Shown here: in pieces, positions 1-13,700 of the stretch | Layout: each line of letters starts with the position of its first letter | How positions within the stretch are numbered: position 1 is the stretch's first letter | DNA from: Polyangium mundeleinium | Lineage (GTDB): Bacteria > Myxococcota_A > Polyangia > Polyangiales > Polyangiaceae | Length of the DNA: 64,000 nucleotides | Assembly: GCF_028369105.1 (NCBI RefSeq) | Contig: NZ_JAQNDO010000001.1 | Coordinates: forward strand, 10,510,501-10,574,500 | Direction of reading: 5' to 3' | The notes under the pieces: generated by a model | Database searches by the model: none | Seen by the model: only the letters and a program-made list of their open reading frames with translations | Told to the model about the DNA's origin: nothing | Translations under genes and position numbers: made by a program

Positions 1-1760
1 CACCCAGTCGCGAGGTCGCCTCGTCCCGCAGGAGCTCGTCGATGACGGAAAATCCCGCTTCATGCCGGATCGCCGCGTCCCAGGTCGACAGGGCCTCGCG
101 AAATGCGGGCTCCTTTTCGAGGAGCTCTCGCCCCATCCCCAGCCATTGCGATCCCTGGCCCGGAAAAACGAAGACCACCTTGGGCGGCGTGCCGCTCGCA
201 CGGCCCTGGCAGAGCCCCGCCGGGCTATCTCCGCGAATGAAGGCGCCGAGGATCGCTGCGATCTCCTGCTTCGTCTCGCCCACCACGGCGAGCCGATGCT
301 CGTGCTGGGAGCGCCGCGTGCTCGCGGTGTAAGCGATCTCCTCCAGGTCCTCCTCGGCTCTCGCGAGGTAATCGCCGTACATGTGCGCGGTCGTCGTGAG
401 CGCCGCGCTGCTCTTCGCCGACAGCGGCAGGAGATAGGCCCGCGGTGCGCCGCTCGACGGCGGCGGCGCCTCGCGGGGCGGCGCCTCCTCGAGGACGACG
501 TGGGCGTTCGTGCCGCTGAAGCCGAACGAGCTCACGCCGGCAATCCGCTTCTTCCGGCCGGGCTTCCAGGGGATTGCCTCCGATGCTACCTTCAATGGCA
601 GATCCGACCAGGCGATGTGCGGGCTCGGCGCCGAGAAGTGCAGGCTCCTCGGGATCTCGCCGTGGCGCATGGCGAGCAGCGTCTTGATGACGCCGCCCAC
701 GCCGGCCGCCGACTGCGTGTGCCCGATGTTGGACTTGAGCGAGCCGATGATCACCGGGTCATCGTGCGTCCTGACATCACGGAGCACCGCGCCGAGTGCG
801 CTCGCCTCGATGGGATCGCCGAGGGTCGTGCCGGTCCCGTGCGTCTCGACGTAATCTACGGCGCCGGGGTCGATGCCTGCGTCGGCGAAGGCGCGCCGGA
901 TGACTTGCTCCTGCGAGGGGCCATTCGGCGCCGTCAGCCCTTGGCTCTTTCCGTCCTGGTTCACCGCCGACCCGCGAATGACCGCGAGGATCGGGTCGCC
1001 GTCGCGCTCCGCGTCGGACAATCGCTTGAGCACGAGCATTCCGCAGCCCTCGCTCCACGCGACGCCGTCGGCGGAGGAGGAGAAGCTCTTGCAGCGCCCG
1101 TCCCGCGCGAGGCCTCCGAGACGGCTGAACTCGATAAACGTCGAAGGCGTTAACATCACGGCGACGCCGCCCGCGAGCGCCATGCTGGATTCCCCGGAAC
1201 GGAGGCTGCGGCACGCGAGGTGAATGGCCACGAGCGAGGAGGAGCATGCCGTATCGAGCGTCAGGCTCGGTCCGCGGAGGCCGAGCAAATACGAGAGACG
1301 TCCGGATGCGATGCTGCCGGCGTTTCCGGTCCCCATGTAGCCGTCGAGCTCCTCGGGCGCGCCGCCGGTCATGGTTGCATAGTCGTGGTACATGAGCCCC
1401 ACGAATACGCCTGCGTCCCGCCCCATCAACGTCTCCGGGGCGATTCCTGCATTCTCTAGTGCCTCGAAGCTCGTCTCAAGTAGCAATCGCTGCTGGGGAT
1501 CCATCCGCTCCGCTTCTCGCGGCGAGATGCCGAAGAATTGCGGGTCGAACTGATCGATTTCCCGCAAGAAACCACCCATGCGTGTCACGATCTTCCCGGG
1601 CACGGACGGATCGGGATCAAAATACTCGTCGATGTCCCAGCGCTCCTTCGGCACCTCGCCGATTGCATCGACGCCATCGGACAGCAATCGCCAGAACGTT
1701 TCGCCGTCGTGGACGCCGCCAGGGTACCTGCACCCGAACCCGATGATGGCGATGGGTTCT
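1..1760 (-). other. PKS module 5: KS and start of AT, cut by the window edge
   Basis: KS begins at [16 protein letters not shown] near 1755, with [13 protein letters not shown] near 1235, [11 protein letters not shown] and [11 protein letters not shown]. The AT begins near 200 ([15 protein letters not shown]); its active-site serine and specificity motif are outside the window, so the extender unit cannot be called. Confidence 0.88.
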
Positions 1761-4700
1761 TCCGGCCGGGCGGCGGCCTTCGGCGGCGGCGCGGCCGCGG
1801 CCCGAACAGCCGGGCCGCGCGTCATTTCGAGCAAATGACGCGCGAGCGCCCCCACGGTCGGGTAATCGAAGACGAGCGTCGCAGGCAATGGCTTGCCGAT
1901 CCGCTTCGACAGCGCGTTTCGCAGCTCCACGGCCATGAGCGAGTTGAGCCCGAACTCCTGGAGGGGTCGATCGACGGCAATGGATGCCTGTCCCAGCGAC
2001 ATAACTCTCGCGACGGCTGCGCGCACCATCGCCTCGATATCCTCCTGGGCGGGGACCGTCGAATCGAGCGTCGAAGTCCGCTCGACCGGCGCAGGCCCGT
2101 TGCGCCGCGACGCCTGCCTCACGGTCGTCGCGAGCAAGTCGCTCCAGGGCTTCTCCACCTCGGCTCCCCAGTACGCCCCCAGCGCCGTGACGTCGATCGG
2201 CATCAACAGGAGCTCCGCCTCGGGGTGTGCGAGCGCGCGCCCGAACATCGCGAGCCCCTCCTCCGATTCCAGCATTCGTATGCCCATGCGCGCGAGCCTT
2301 GTTTTCTGCGCTTCGGGCAGGTTCGCCGCCATGCCGCGATCGGCGAACGGACCCCAGTGATACGTCTGGGCGGAGAGCCCCTCGGCGCGACGGTGGTGCG
2401 CGAGCGCGTCGACGAACGCGTTGGCTGCCGCATAGTTTCCCTGCCCCGGCGTGCCGAAGAGCGACGTCGCGGACGAGAACGACACGAAGAAATCGAGCTT
2501 GTGGCCCCGGGTCGCCTCGTGCAGGTTCCAGGCGCCGAGGACTTTCGGTGCCATGACCTTCTCCACACGCGCGGCGGTCTGGTCGAGGAGCGGCGCATCG
2601 TCGAGCACGCCCGCAGCATGCACGATGCCTCGCAGCGGCCACGCCGCGGGTATGGAATCGACGAGCGCCTGAATGGAGGGCCCCTCCGAGACATCCGCGC
2701 GAACCACCGTGACATGCGCGCCCTCGGCACGAAGACGCTCGATCTCCTCGCGTTGTGCGGTCGTCGGCTCGCTCCGGCCCACGAGCAGGACGTGTGCTGC
2801 GCCGTGCACCTCCCACGACCAGCGAGCGACCCAGAGCCCCAGCGCTCCGAGACCGCCGGTAATGAGGATGGTCCCCTCCTTCCAGCCGATCTCGGAGCTG
2901 CCTTGCCCGCGCGTCACCTGCGCACGGACGATCCGCGCAGCGAGACGCTGACCTCCTCGATATGCGACCTCCGACTCGCGATCCGTGCTGCGAATCTCTC
3001 CCAGCATCGCGTCGACCTCGCCGACGGTCGCCGCCTCCAGGTCGACGAGCGTGCAATGAACGTCCGGGTACTCCTTTGCGAATACGCGGACGAGGCCCCA
3101 CAGTGGCGCATGCACGATCGAAATGGGATCACCGGCTGCGGTCGACTGCGCCCTCTCCGTCACCCAGATCAGGCGTCGCGGCGTCTGCTCGCGTCGCAGC
3201 AGCGTCTGCAAAATGTGCAGCGCGTCGATCGTATCGCTCTGCGCCCGCTCCGCCGCGGACCTCGCGTCGTCTCGCGCGGAAGCCCCTCCCCAGCAGCACA
3301 CGACGCCGTCGATCGGCACGTTGGTCAAGGCTTCACGCGCGTCGCCGTTGCCGCGGGTGAGCTCGTCCACGGTCTTGGCAAGGCAGGTCGCCCCCGACGC
3401 ACGAATGCGCGAAGCAATCTCGTCGACGACCGACGGGTTCTGCCCGATCGCGAGCCACGTCCCCGCGATTTCTTTTGCGGATGGCTGGATGGGCCGAGGG
3501 GACCAGCGCACGACGAACATGCTGTCTTCGGGCGATTGCTCCCCGATGGCTGCCTGCAGCGCAGCATGCGTCACCTGCCGCAGCCTCAGGCGCGAGAGGA
3601 CGGCGAATACGCGACCTTCGCGGTCCATCAGCGTCACCGTGGCTTCCAGACTCGCGCCGCTCGTCTCGGGACCACGCGTCGCCTGGACGTGTACGTAGGC
3701 CTCCGTCGCCCCGGTCCCGAACAGGTCGATTTCTCCGAACGCGAACGGCACGTGTGTATCGACGGCCGAGATCTCCAGGATGCCGAACAGCGTATGGAGA
3801 GCCGCGTCGAGCAAGACGGGATGCAAACCGTACGCGTCTCCGGGGGGCACCATCGCCGCGTCGAGAACGACGTGCGAGAATGCCTCCCGAGGACCTCGGT
3901 GAAGCTCCCTCATGGCACGGAACGCCGGGCCATATGCGAGGCCCACCCGCGCGAGGGCCTCATAAGCCTCCTCCGGCGCGATGACCTCGCGGCAGCGAGC
4001 GCGCACGGCGTCCAGATCCACGAAAGGCACTTCTTCGGCCTCGTCGAGCGGGCGTGCGACTCCCTTCGCGTGCGTTGTCCACGCACCGGACTGCGCGGAG
4101 GCGCTCGATCGGCCATGGATGGCCACCTCGAGGAGCCCCGCACGTTCCGCCAATGTGACCTGAATTGGTCGAGCCTTGCTCGGCGCGAGGTGGATCGGTG
4201 CCTCCAGGACGAGATCCGTGATCCGGACGCGCTGCGTTCGCAAATGCTGCGCAGCCGCCGCGCGCGCGAGCTCGACGAGCGCGGTACCGGGAAGCAGAAC
4301 CTCGCCGAGGACCCTGTGATCTCCGAGATACGGGGCGGCGGAGAGGCTCACCTCGCCCTGAAACACGGTTTGATCGCCCGCGAGGGACAGTTGCGCGCCG
4401 AGCCATGGATGGCCGGTTTGAGCCGCGTCGAGCCGCGTGAGCGCGTGGGCGTCGGCTGCGGTGTCGAGCCAGTACCTTTCCCGCTGCCAGGTGTACTTGG
4501 GCAATACGACGAGCCGGCCGCCCTGCGTATACATCCGCTTCCAGTCGATATGGGCTCCCGCTGCATGGAGCGCACCCACCGCCGAGAGCACGTGACGCAA
4601 ATGCTCATCGTCCTTGCGCACGGCCGCGATCGCTTGGGCTTTCGTATTCTCCGCCAGGGAGCGCGCCACGTTCGACGAGAGGACGGGGTGAGCGCCCACC

Positions 4701-7700
4701 TCCAGGAAGAGGTCGTGCCCTCCCGCCGACGCAGCCGATATGGCTTCGGCGAATCGGACCGTCTGCCGCATGTTTCTGCGCCAATAGGCGGCAGTGAGTT
4801 CCTCCCCGTCCACCGCGGCGCCCGTCACGGTGCTGATCATCCCGATCGCTGCTTTGCGGCATGACAGGGCGTCGAGCGCCTCTTCCAGCTCGACCTCGAG
4901 GTCGGCCATGAGCGGGCTATGGAACGCGTATTTCACGCGCAAATCACGGCATTTCACCGCGCGCGCCGAAAGCGACGCGACGATTTGCTCGAGGAGCTCC
5001 GCATCTCCGGAGAGGACCACCTGCTCCGGATCGTTGACGGCCGCGATCCCGACCCGATCTTCATGACCGGCGAGCGCCGCGCGAGCGTCAACCTCGGAGA
5101 GCGCGACCGCGACCATTCGACCTCGATCGGTGGCGCGCTGCATGATCGAACCTCGAATCGCGACCAGACGTGCGGCCCCCTCGAGATCCAGAATCCCCGC
5201 GACGTGCGCGGCAGCGATCTCGCCGACGCTGTGGCCAATGACCAGATCCGGCGTGACGCCCAGGCTCGAATAGAGCGCCGCGAGGGCGACCTCGTACGCG
5301 AAGAGCGCGGGTTGCGCCACGAGCGTCTGATCGAGACGCGAACGAGCCGGAGGCACGGAGAGCTCGTCGATCACCGAGAAGCCCGTATGGGGACGGAGAG
5401 CGGCGTCGCACGCCTCGAGCGCCCGGCGGAATGCAGCCGATTGCTGCAGCAAGTCCATGGCCATGCCGGACCACTGCGAGCCCTGCCCGGAGAACACGAA
5501 GACGACCTTCGACGCGGTGCTCGGCGCACGCCCCAGCGAAACACTGGAGGGAGCCTCCCCACGCACGAATGCACGCAGGAGCTCGGAGAGCTCAGCCTTC
5601 GTCCTGCCGGCGGCCGCGAGCCGGTGCTCGTGATGGACGCGCCGCGCGGACGCAGTATAGACGATATCCGCGAGGGGTGCGTCCGTTTGCGACAAGTGCT
5701 CGGCGTGGTCGTGCGCCGCCATGGCGAGGGACGCAGGGCTCTTGGCCGATAACGTGAGGAGATACGCCGGCGCGTCGTCGCACGACACCGGGCCAACCTC
5801 GCGTCGGGGGGCCTCCTCGATTACGACGTGTGCGTTCGTCCCGCTGAACCCGAACGAGCTCACGCCGGCGATCCGTGGCCTTCCATTGGGCTTCCACGGC
5901 GTCGCCTCCGACGCTACCTTGACTGGCAGCTCGGACCAGGGGATGTGCGGGTTCGGCGCCGTGAAATGCAACGACCGCGGGATGATCTCGTGCTGGAGCG
6001 ACAGCACGACCTTGATCAGGCTGGCGACGCCGGCAGCCCCCTCCGTGTGCCCGATGTTCGACTTGACCGACCCGAGGATCACCGGCTCGGAAGACGTCCG
6101 CCCCTCGGCCAGCACGGCGCCGAGCGCCTGCACCTCGATGGGATCACCGAGCGGCGTGCCCGTGCCGTGGGCCTCGACGTACTGCACGGAGGACGGGCGG
6201 ACGTTCGCCTGCGCGAGGGCCTGCATGATCACCGCCTCCTGCGACGGACCATTGGGCGCCGTCAGCCCCTGGCTCCGACCATCCTGGTTGATCGACGAGC
6301 CACGTATCACCGCGAGGATGGAGTCGCCGTCCCGCAGCGCATCGCCGAGCCGCTTCAGCACGACCACGCCACAACCCTCGGAGCGGACATACCCATCGGC
6401 GTCCGCCGAAAACGCGTGGCATCGACCCGTCGGCGACATGGCTCGCAAGCGGCTGAAGTAGACCGTGATATCGGGCTTCAGCATCAGATTGACGCCACCT
6501 GCGACAGCGAGCGTGCATTCGCCGGCGCGGAGTGCCTGGCACGCGAGGTGCACGGCCACGAGCGCGGACGAGCACGCCGTGTCCACGGCGAGGTTCGGCC
6601 CCTTGAGCCCGAGCCAGTACGACAAGCGACCCACGCTGGCGCTGTGCGCCGATCCGAGCAGCGAATACGCGTCGAGCCGCTCCGCGCCTTGGGCCAGCGT
6701 CATCGCCTGGTAGTCGTTGCCGCAAATCCCGACATAGACACCTGTCGAGCTTCCCCACAATTCGTCCGGAAGGATCCCAGCGTTTTCCAGGGCCTCCCAC
6801 GTCGTTTCCAGAAGGAGCCGCTGCTGGGGATCGATGCTCGCGGCCTCGCGCGGCGAGATCCCGAAGAACAGGGGATCGAATCGATCGATATCGTCGAGAA
6901 AGCCGCCCCAGCGCGTCGTCATCTTCCCTGCAGCGTCGGGGTCCGGATCGTATAGAGCATCGACGTCCCAGCGCGAGCTCGGCACGGTCCGGATCGCATC
7001 GACCTCTTCCGCGAGCAATTGCCAGAATGCCTCGGGGTCAGGCGCGCCCGGGAACCGGCAGCTCATTCCTACAATCGCGATGGAATCGGCGGCGTCACGG
7101 GGGCGCGGCGCGGTCACGACTGTCGAGGCGGGCGCTGCGATGGCGAGCTTCTTGTCGAGCAGGTACCGAGCGAGCTCGCGCACGGTGGGATGATCGAACA
7201 GCAACGTCGCCGGGAGGGCCTGACCGACGCGCTTCGCGAGCGCATTTCGCAGCTCGACCGCCATCAGAGAATCGAGCCCGAGCTCCTGGAGCGGCCGGTT
7301 GTCGACGATCTCGTCCTCCGACGCGAGCGAGAGCACGCGAGTCGCCTCGCGACGCACCATCGCCTCCACCTCCGAAGTGCGCGCCTCCGCGGAAAGGAGC
7401 GAAAGCTTCTGCACCCATCCCTCCAGGGCTCGAGGCGCAGGCAGGATCGACCTCGCCTTCAAAAGCAATCGCCAGAGAGCGGGAATTTCACGCCCCAGCG
7501 ATTCTCCGAGCGCGCGCAAGTCGAGAGGCAGGATACCGAGCTGCGGCGCCGCCATCGAGAGCGCCTTGCCGAGGAGCGCAACGCCCTCGGACGGGGAGAT
7601 CGCCCCGACGCCGAGCCGCCGGTAGCGCGCCCGCTGGATATCCCCCAGCGCGTCGGCCATCCCTCCTCCGCTCCAGGGGCCCCAGTTCAAGCTATGGGCC

Positions 7701-10700
7701 GCGAGCCCCTCGGCGCGCCGCGCATGCGCGAGCCCGTCCAAAAACGCATTCGCAGCGGCATAGTTGCCTTGCCCCGCAGAGCCGAGAAGCGAAGCGCCCG
7801 AGGAGAATAGCACGAAGAAATCGAGGCCCATGCCTCGTGTCACCTCGTGGAGGTTCCACGCACCGCGCACCTTGGCCCGGAACACCTGCCCGAACGCCCC
7901 GGGGGTTTGTCGGGCGATTACGGCATCGTGGACCTCACCCGCCGCGTGAATCACACCCCGCAAGGGGAACTCCGGGGTCATTTCATCGAGGACACGCCGT
8001 AGCGCCTCGATGTCCGCCACGTCGGCCTGCGCGACCGTCACACGTGCGCCCGCCGCACGCAGCGCCTCCACGGCTTGCAATCGCTCGCCAGACGGAGCGC
8101 TCCGGCCGAGCAGCACGAGGTGCGACACGCGGTGCTCCTCCCACAACCATCGCGCCACAGCGAGGCCAAGAGCGCCCAGGCCGCCGCTGATGAGCACGGC
8201 ACCGCCAGAAGCAATGGTATCGCGCCTCGGCGCGGGCAACACGACGATCTTGCCGACGTGACGCGCCTGCGCCATGAACCGGAACGCCGACTCCGCCTGT
8301 TCGATTGGAAAAACGCGCACCGGCAGGGGTCGGAGGTGCCCTCGGGCAAACCCGTCGACCACGAGCCGGAACATCTCCTGGATCCGATCCGGACCTGCCT
8401 CGAAGAGGTCGAATGCGCGGTACTCTACGCCAGGGTGATGCCGAGCGACGTCGTCCGCCGATCGGATGTCCGTCTTGCCCATCTCGAGGAATCGCCCGCC
8501 GGACCGCGTCAGCGAGAGCCCCGCGTCCACAAACGCGCCGGCGAGGGAATCGAGCACGACGTCGAACCCGTCACGCACCGCCCGGAACGCTTCCGCGAAG
8601 GCGAGGGAGCGAGAGCTCTCCACGTGCTCGACGCCCATCGCGCGCACAACATCCCATTTCGACGGGCTCGCGGTCGCGAAGACCCGCGCGCCGATCCATT
8701 GCGCGATCTGCACCGCCGCCATGCCGACGCCGCCCGCGGCCGCATGGATGAGAACGCTCTGGCCGACCTCGAGGCGACCGAGCTCGCGCAGGCCATACCA
8801 CGCCGTCAAGAACACGATCGGGATCGCCGCGGACTGCTCGAGGGACAACCCCGCCGGCGGCGCATGCGCGTAGCGCGCGTCCACGGTCGTATATCTCCGG
8901 AATGCGCCCCGCACGATGGCCATCACGGGGTCGCCCACCGAGAAGCCCGTCACGCCCTCCCCGACGGCCGAGACGATCCCGGCGCACTCGCCGCCCATCT
9001 CGACGCCCTCGGCTGGATCCATTCCGAGCGCCCGGATCACGTCGCGGAAATTCAGCCCGGTGGCCTTCACCTCGATCTCGATTTCACCCGGCGCGGGCGC
9101 ACTCCGCTCGGCAGGCACGAGGTGCAGTCGATCGAGCATGCCCTTCTGGGCGATCTCCAGGCGATACGACGGCGCATCCGGGATCTCGAATCGCTTCCGC
9201 TCCGCGACGCGCGAGAGACGCGCCACATGACGTGTCGCGCCGCGCCACAGCACCTGCGTCTCGCCGTCGCTCGCCGCCAGCTCCGACCACAACGCGGAGA
9301 GCGGATCGCGGCCATTGGGATCGAGGTCGACGAGCCGGCAGCCGAGCTCCGGCCGCTCCTCCATGATGGTGCGACCGAGGCCCCATAGCGATGTCGCGAC
9401 CATATCCACGGACTCGAATGGCGCCGCCGCATGCGCGCCCACCGTGACCAGCGTCAAGCGCGGCGTCGCGCCGTCGGCCCCGAGGAGCGACTGCACGAGG
9501 CTCAACAGGGCAATGCACGCGTCTTCGGACTGCTTCGACGGCAAGAGCGACCCGGGGGCTCCTTCCTGCTCATCCCACAGGAACACGACGTTGGAAGGCT
9601 TCGATTCAATCGTACCGTCGATCGAAGCCCCGAACGCGTCTCTCGCACCTCCGATGTCCACGAATCGCGATTGCGCGCCTGCGGCCTGCAAGCGCCCCGC
9701 GAGCCCGCGCGAAAGCGTGCTGTCGGCCCCGACCAGCAGCCACTCGCCAGCCTGCGCCTCGCTCGCCGGGTGCTCCGAGCTCGAAGGCAATGGTTTTTCC
9801 GGCCAGACGAGCTCGTACAGCCATTCCTCTCGGGTGTGACGCTTCGGGGCTTGCATGGCTGCGGCGTCGGCGCGCTTGAAGCTGATGCTCTCGATCGTCA
9901 GGACGTGCTCCCCTCCCGCGTCGAGCAGCACGACATCCCCGGTCAGCACCTCGCCGCGGGATGTTTCGGGCGTTCTCGCCGTGGCGTGCACGAAAACCGA
10001 CGTCGGGACGCGCTTCCACAAGGAAAACGTACCCAGCTCGAAGGGCAGGTACGCGCTGTCGTCCGACAAGGAGAACGCCGCTCCGATCGTCTGGAGCGCG
10101 GCGTCCAGCAATGCCGGGTGACAAGCATGGCTTTCCCCCTCGTCACCTGCGCTCTCCGGCAGCTCCAGGAGCGCGAGCGATTCTCCCTCGCCGCGATGGA
10201 TCTCTCGAATCCCCCGGAAGGCGGGGCCGTAGTCGACCCCTCGCGCGCCGAAGCTTTCGTAGAGCCGATCCGTGTCGACGGGAATCGTGCAGCGCGCGCG
10301 AATGGCCGACAACGCCGAATGCCTCGGCGCCTCGGGAGGGGCGATCCTGGTGAAGCGCCCACTTGCGTGCTCGGTCCACGCTCCGCCGGGCGGCGCCGAC
10401 AGGGGCTGACCATGGATGGCGACCGCTCCCGCTTCGCCCTCTGCGTCCGAGATCGACACCTGCACCCGCACCGCGCCTTGCTCGGGCAATACGAGAGGCG
10501 ATTGGATCGTCAGGCCCTCGATACGCAGATACGCGCCTTCCCCCAGCACCTCCTCTGCCGCGGCGCGAGCCAGCTCGAGCAGCGCCGTCCCGGGAACGAC
10601 GGGACGACCGAAGACCCTGTGATCCGACAAGTAGGGCGTCGTCTCGATCGCGAGCACGGCCTCGAAGACGGCTTTTGCTTGTGCCGCGTGAACCTGAGCG

Positions 10701-13700
10701 CCGAGGAGCGGATGCCCGGTCGAACGCGTGCCGCGCCTGCCCAGTTGCTTTTGTCCTCGGTCGATCCAGTATCGCTTCCGATTCCATCGATAGCTCGGCA
10801 GCTCTGAAAGCGAGCCACCATGGGGATACAATCGTCCGAGATCGTTCACGTCGCCGCCGACATACAGAGACGCGACCGTCGAAAGCAGGCACTCGTTCGC
10901 GTCCTTCCCGCGCCGCAACGTCGGGACGACCCGACCTTCGATTTTGCGAGCGGAGAGAAGCTGCTCGATATTCTGCGTCAGCACCGGATGAGGCCCGACC
11001 TCCACGAAGCTGCGATGGCCCGCGGCCGCCGCAGACTCCAGGGCCCGCACGAAGCTCACCGTCGATCGGACGTTTGCGGCCCAGTAGGCGGCGTCGAGCG
11101 TGCCCCCTTCCACGCGCTCGCCCGAGACCGTGCTGTACATAGCTATCGCGTGGGGGCCGTGCACCGTCTTCACGGCCCCGAGCGTGGCGAGCAGGTCGTC
11201 GGCGAGAGGCCCCATCTGCGGTGAATGAAACGCGTAATTGACGCGCAGCCACCGTGAAGGTACGGACCGCGCTGTGAGCTCGTGCATGAGCTCCGTGAGC
11301 GTCGCCTCGTCCCCCGCGAGCACGATCGAGCCCGGGTCGTTGATCGCCGCGATCCCCACGCGATCCTCATGACCTCGCAAAAGCACGAGCCCGTCCGCCG
11401 CGCCGATCGAGACGGCGAGCATCTTCCCGAGCCCCGTGGCGCGTTGCATGATTCGACCGCGCAGGCAAACGATCCGCACGGCTTCCTCGAGGTCGAGCGC
11501 GCCGGAGACGTGGGCCGCCGCGAGCTCGCCGACGCTGTGACCGATCACCGCGCTCGGAACGACGCCCCACGAGCGAAGCAGCCCCGTGAGCGCGACCTCG
11601 ACCGCGAAGATCGCCGGCTGTGCCACCTCGGTCTCGTGGATACGCGAGGTATCCTCCGGCGTGAAGAGCGCATCGACGAGAGAAAAACCCCCGTGGCGCT
11701 GGACGAGCGCATCACAAGCCAGTATCGAATCGCGAAACACGGGGTGCTCGTCGAACATCGCCCGCGCCATTCCGGCCCATTGTGATCCCTGCCCGGAGAA
11801 GACGAAGACCGGACTACCGAGGGAATCGGCGCCGGCGCGCCCCGTATGGACGTTCGCGTGGCCCTCCCCTCGGGCAGCCGCGCGCAAGCCCTCCGCGATG
11901 TCCTCCCGGTTGCTACCCACGACCGCGATACGATGCTCACGGTGCGTCCGCCGCGAGCTCGCCGTGAACGCGACTTCGTAAAGCGGAGCAGCCGCGCCCT
12001 CGCCACCCTCCACGAGGAAGTCCGCGTATGCACTTGCGAGAGACGAAAGCGCCACGGGGTCGTGCGACGAAATGGGAAGGAGCACCTTCGCCGGCGCTGC
12101 GGTGATGACGCTCTTCGGCGACGGGGGCGCCTCCTCGAGCACGGCATGCGCGTTCGTCCCGCTCAAACCAAACGCACTGACGCCTGCGATCCGGCGCGCG
12201 CCGCGCGCGGGCCACGAAGTGGATTCCGTGGCGACCTTCACCGGCAGGCGTTCCCAGGGAATGTGGGGATTCAACGTGTCGCAGTGAATGCTGCGCGGGA
12301 TCGTTCCGTGCTGGAGCGAGAGCACGGCCTTGATGAGCCCGGCGACGCCGGAGGCCGCCTCCGTGTGCCCGATGTTCGACTTGACCGATCCGAGGATGAC
12401 CGGCTCGCCTTCCGCGCGTCCATCGCCGAGCACCCGGCCGAGCGCCTGCACCTCGATCGGATCGCCTAGCAGGGTCCCCGTGCCATGCGCCTCGACATAA
12501 TCGACTGCAGCGGGCGCGAGCCCAGCCTGCGCGAGCGCGCGACGGATCACGTCCTCCTGCGCCGGTCCGTTCGGCGCCGTCGGACCATTGCTACGGCCAT
12601 CCTGGTTGATCGCCGTTCCGCGGATCACGGCGAGCACGCGATCGCCACGCCGAACCGCATCCGAGAGACGCTCGAGCACGAGGACACCGCAGCCATCGCT
12701 CCGGACGAACCCGTCCGCGTCGGCTGAGAACGACCTGCATCGACCCGTCGGCGACATCGCCCGCGTCCTGCTGAGGGCGATCGAATGGTCGGGCGTCAGC
12801 ATCAGATTGACGCCGCCGGCGAGCGCGAGCGAGCATTCACCTGCACGAAGCGCCTGGCACGCGAGGTGAATCGCGACGAGCGAGGACGAGCACGCCGTGT
12901 CCACGGGCATGTTCGGCCCTCGAAGGCCGAGCCAGTACGACAGCCGGGCGACAGCCATGCTATGCGCCGTGCCGAGCGTGACATAGGTCTCGGGGTGCTC
13001 GTTGGCCTGCCGTGCCAACCATTCGTAATCGTGCAGCGATACGCCCACGAAGACGCCCGTGTCGCTCCCCATGAGCTCCGGCTGCGTCCGTCCCGCACGC
13101 TCCAGCGCCTCGAAGCTCACTTCGAGCAGGAGCCTCGCCTGCGGATCCATTCCTTCCGCTTCGCGAGGCGAGATCTCGAAGAAAATCGGGTCGAAGGTAT
13201 CGACTCCCTCGATGAATCCGCCCCAACGACTCATCATCTTGCCGCGGGCGTCCGGATCGGGATCGTAGTAATCGTCGATGTTCCATCGGTCCCGGGGGAC
13301 CTCGCGGATGACGTCGTCGCCTCGCAGGAGCAGCTCCCAGAAGCTCTCGGGCCCCGATACGCCGCCCGGGAAGCGACAACCGATCCCGACGATGGCGATC
13401 GGATCGTCCTCCGCGGCGATGGGGGTCGTCGCGCGAGCCGGGGCGACCTCCTCCCCGAGCTTCATCACCTCGGTCAGCAGGAGACGAGACAACGCCTGCA
13501 CCGTGGGGTGATCGAATACGATCGTGGCCGATAGCCTCGATTCGACGCGCGCCGCGAGCCTGTTGCGCAGCTCGAGCGCCATCAACGAATCGAGCCCGAG
13601 CTCCCGGAGGGGACGAGCGAGCGGCACCTTCTCGGCGGAGCCGAGCGAGAGGACACGCGCCACGTCGGTCCGCACCGCGGCCTCCATCTCTGCGCGGCGC

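Noticed and set aside
2900-3700. Possible methyltransferase domain between DH and KR of module 4
   Set aside because: The interval is the size of a KR structural half and shows no SAM-binding motif.
1538-4864. An 1108-codon open frame on the plus strand, and similar long plus-strand frames over 17252-19861, 20444-22843, 25118-27442 and 58995-60865
   Set aside because: They are antisense to PKS/NRPS modules with full catalytic motifs on the minus strand, are extremely Arg-rich, and show no domain; high GC keeps these frames open.
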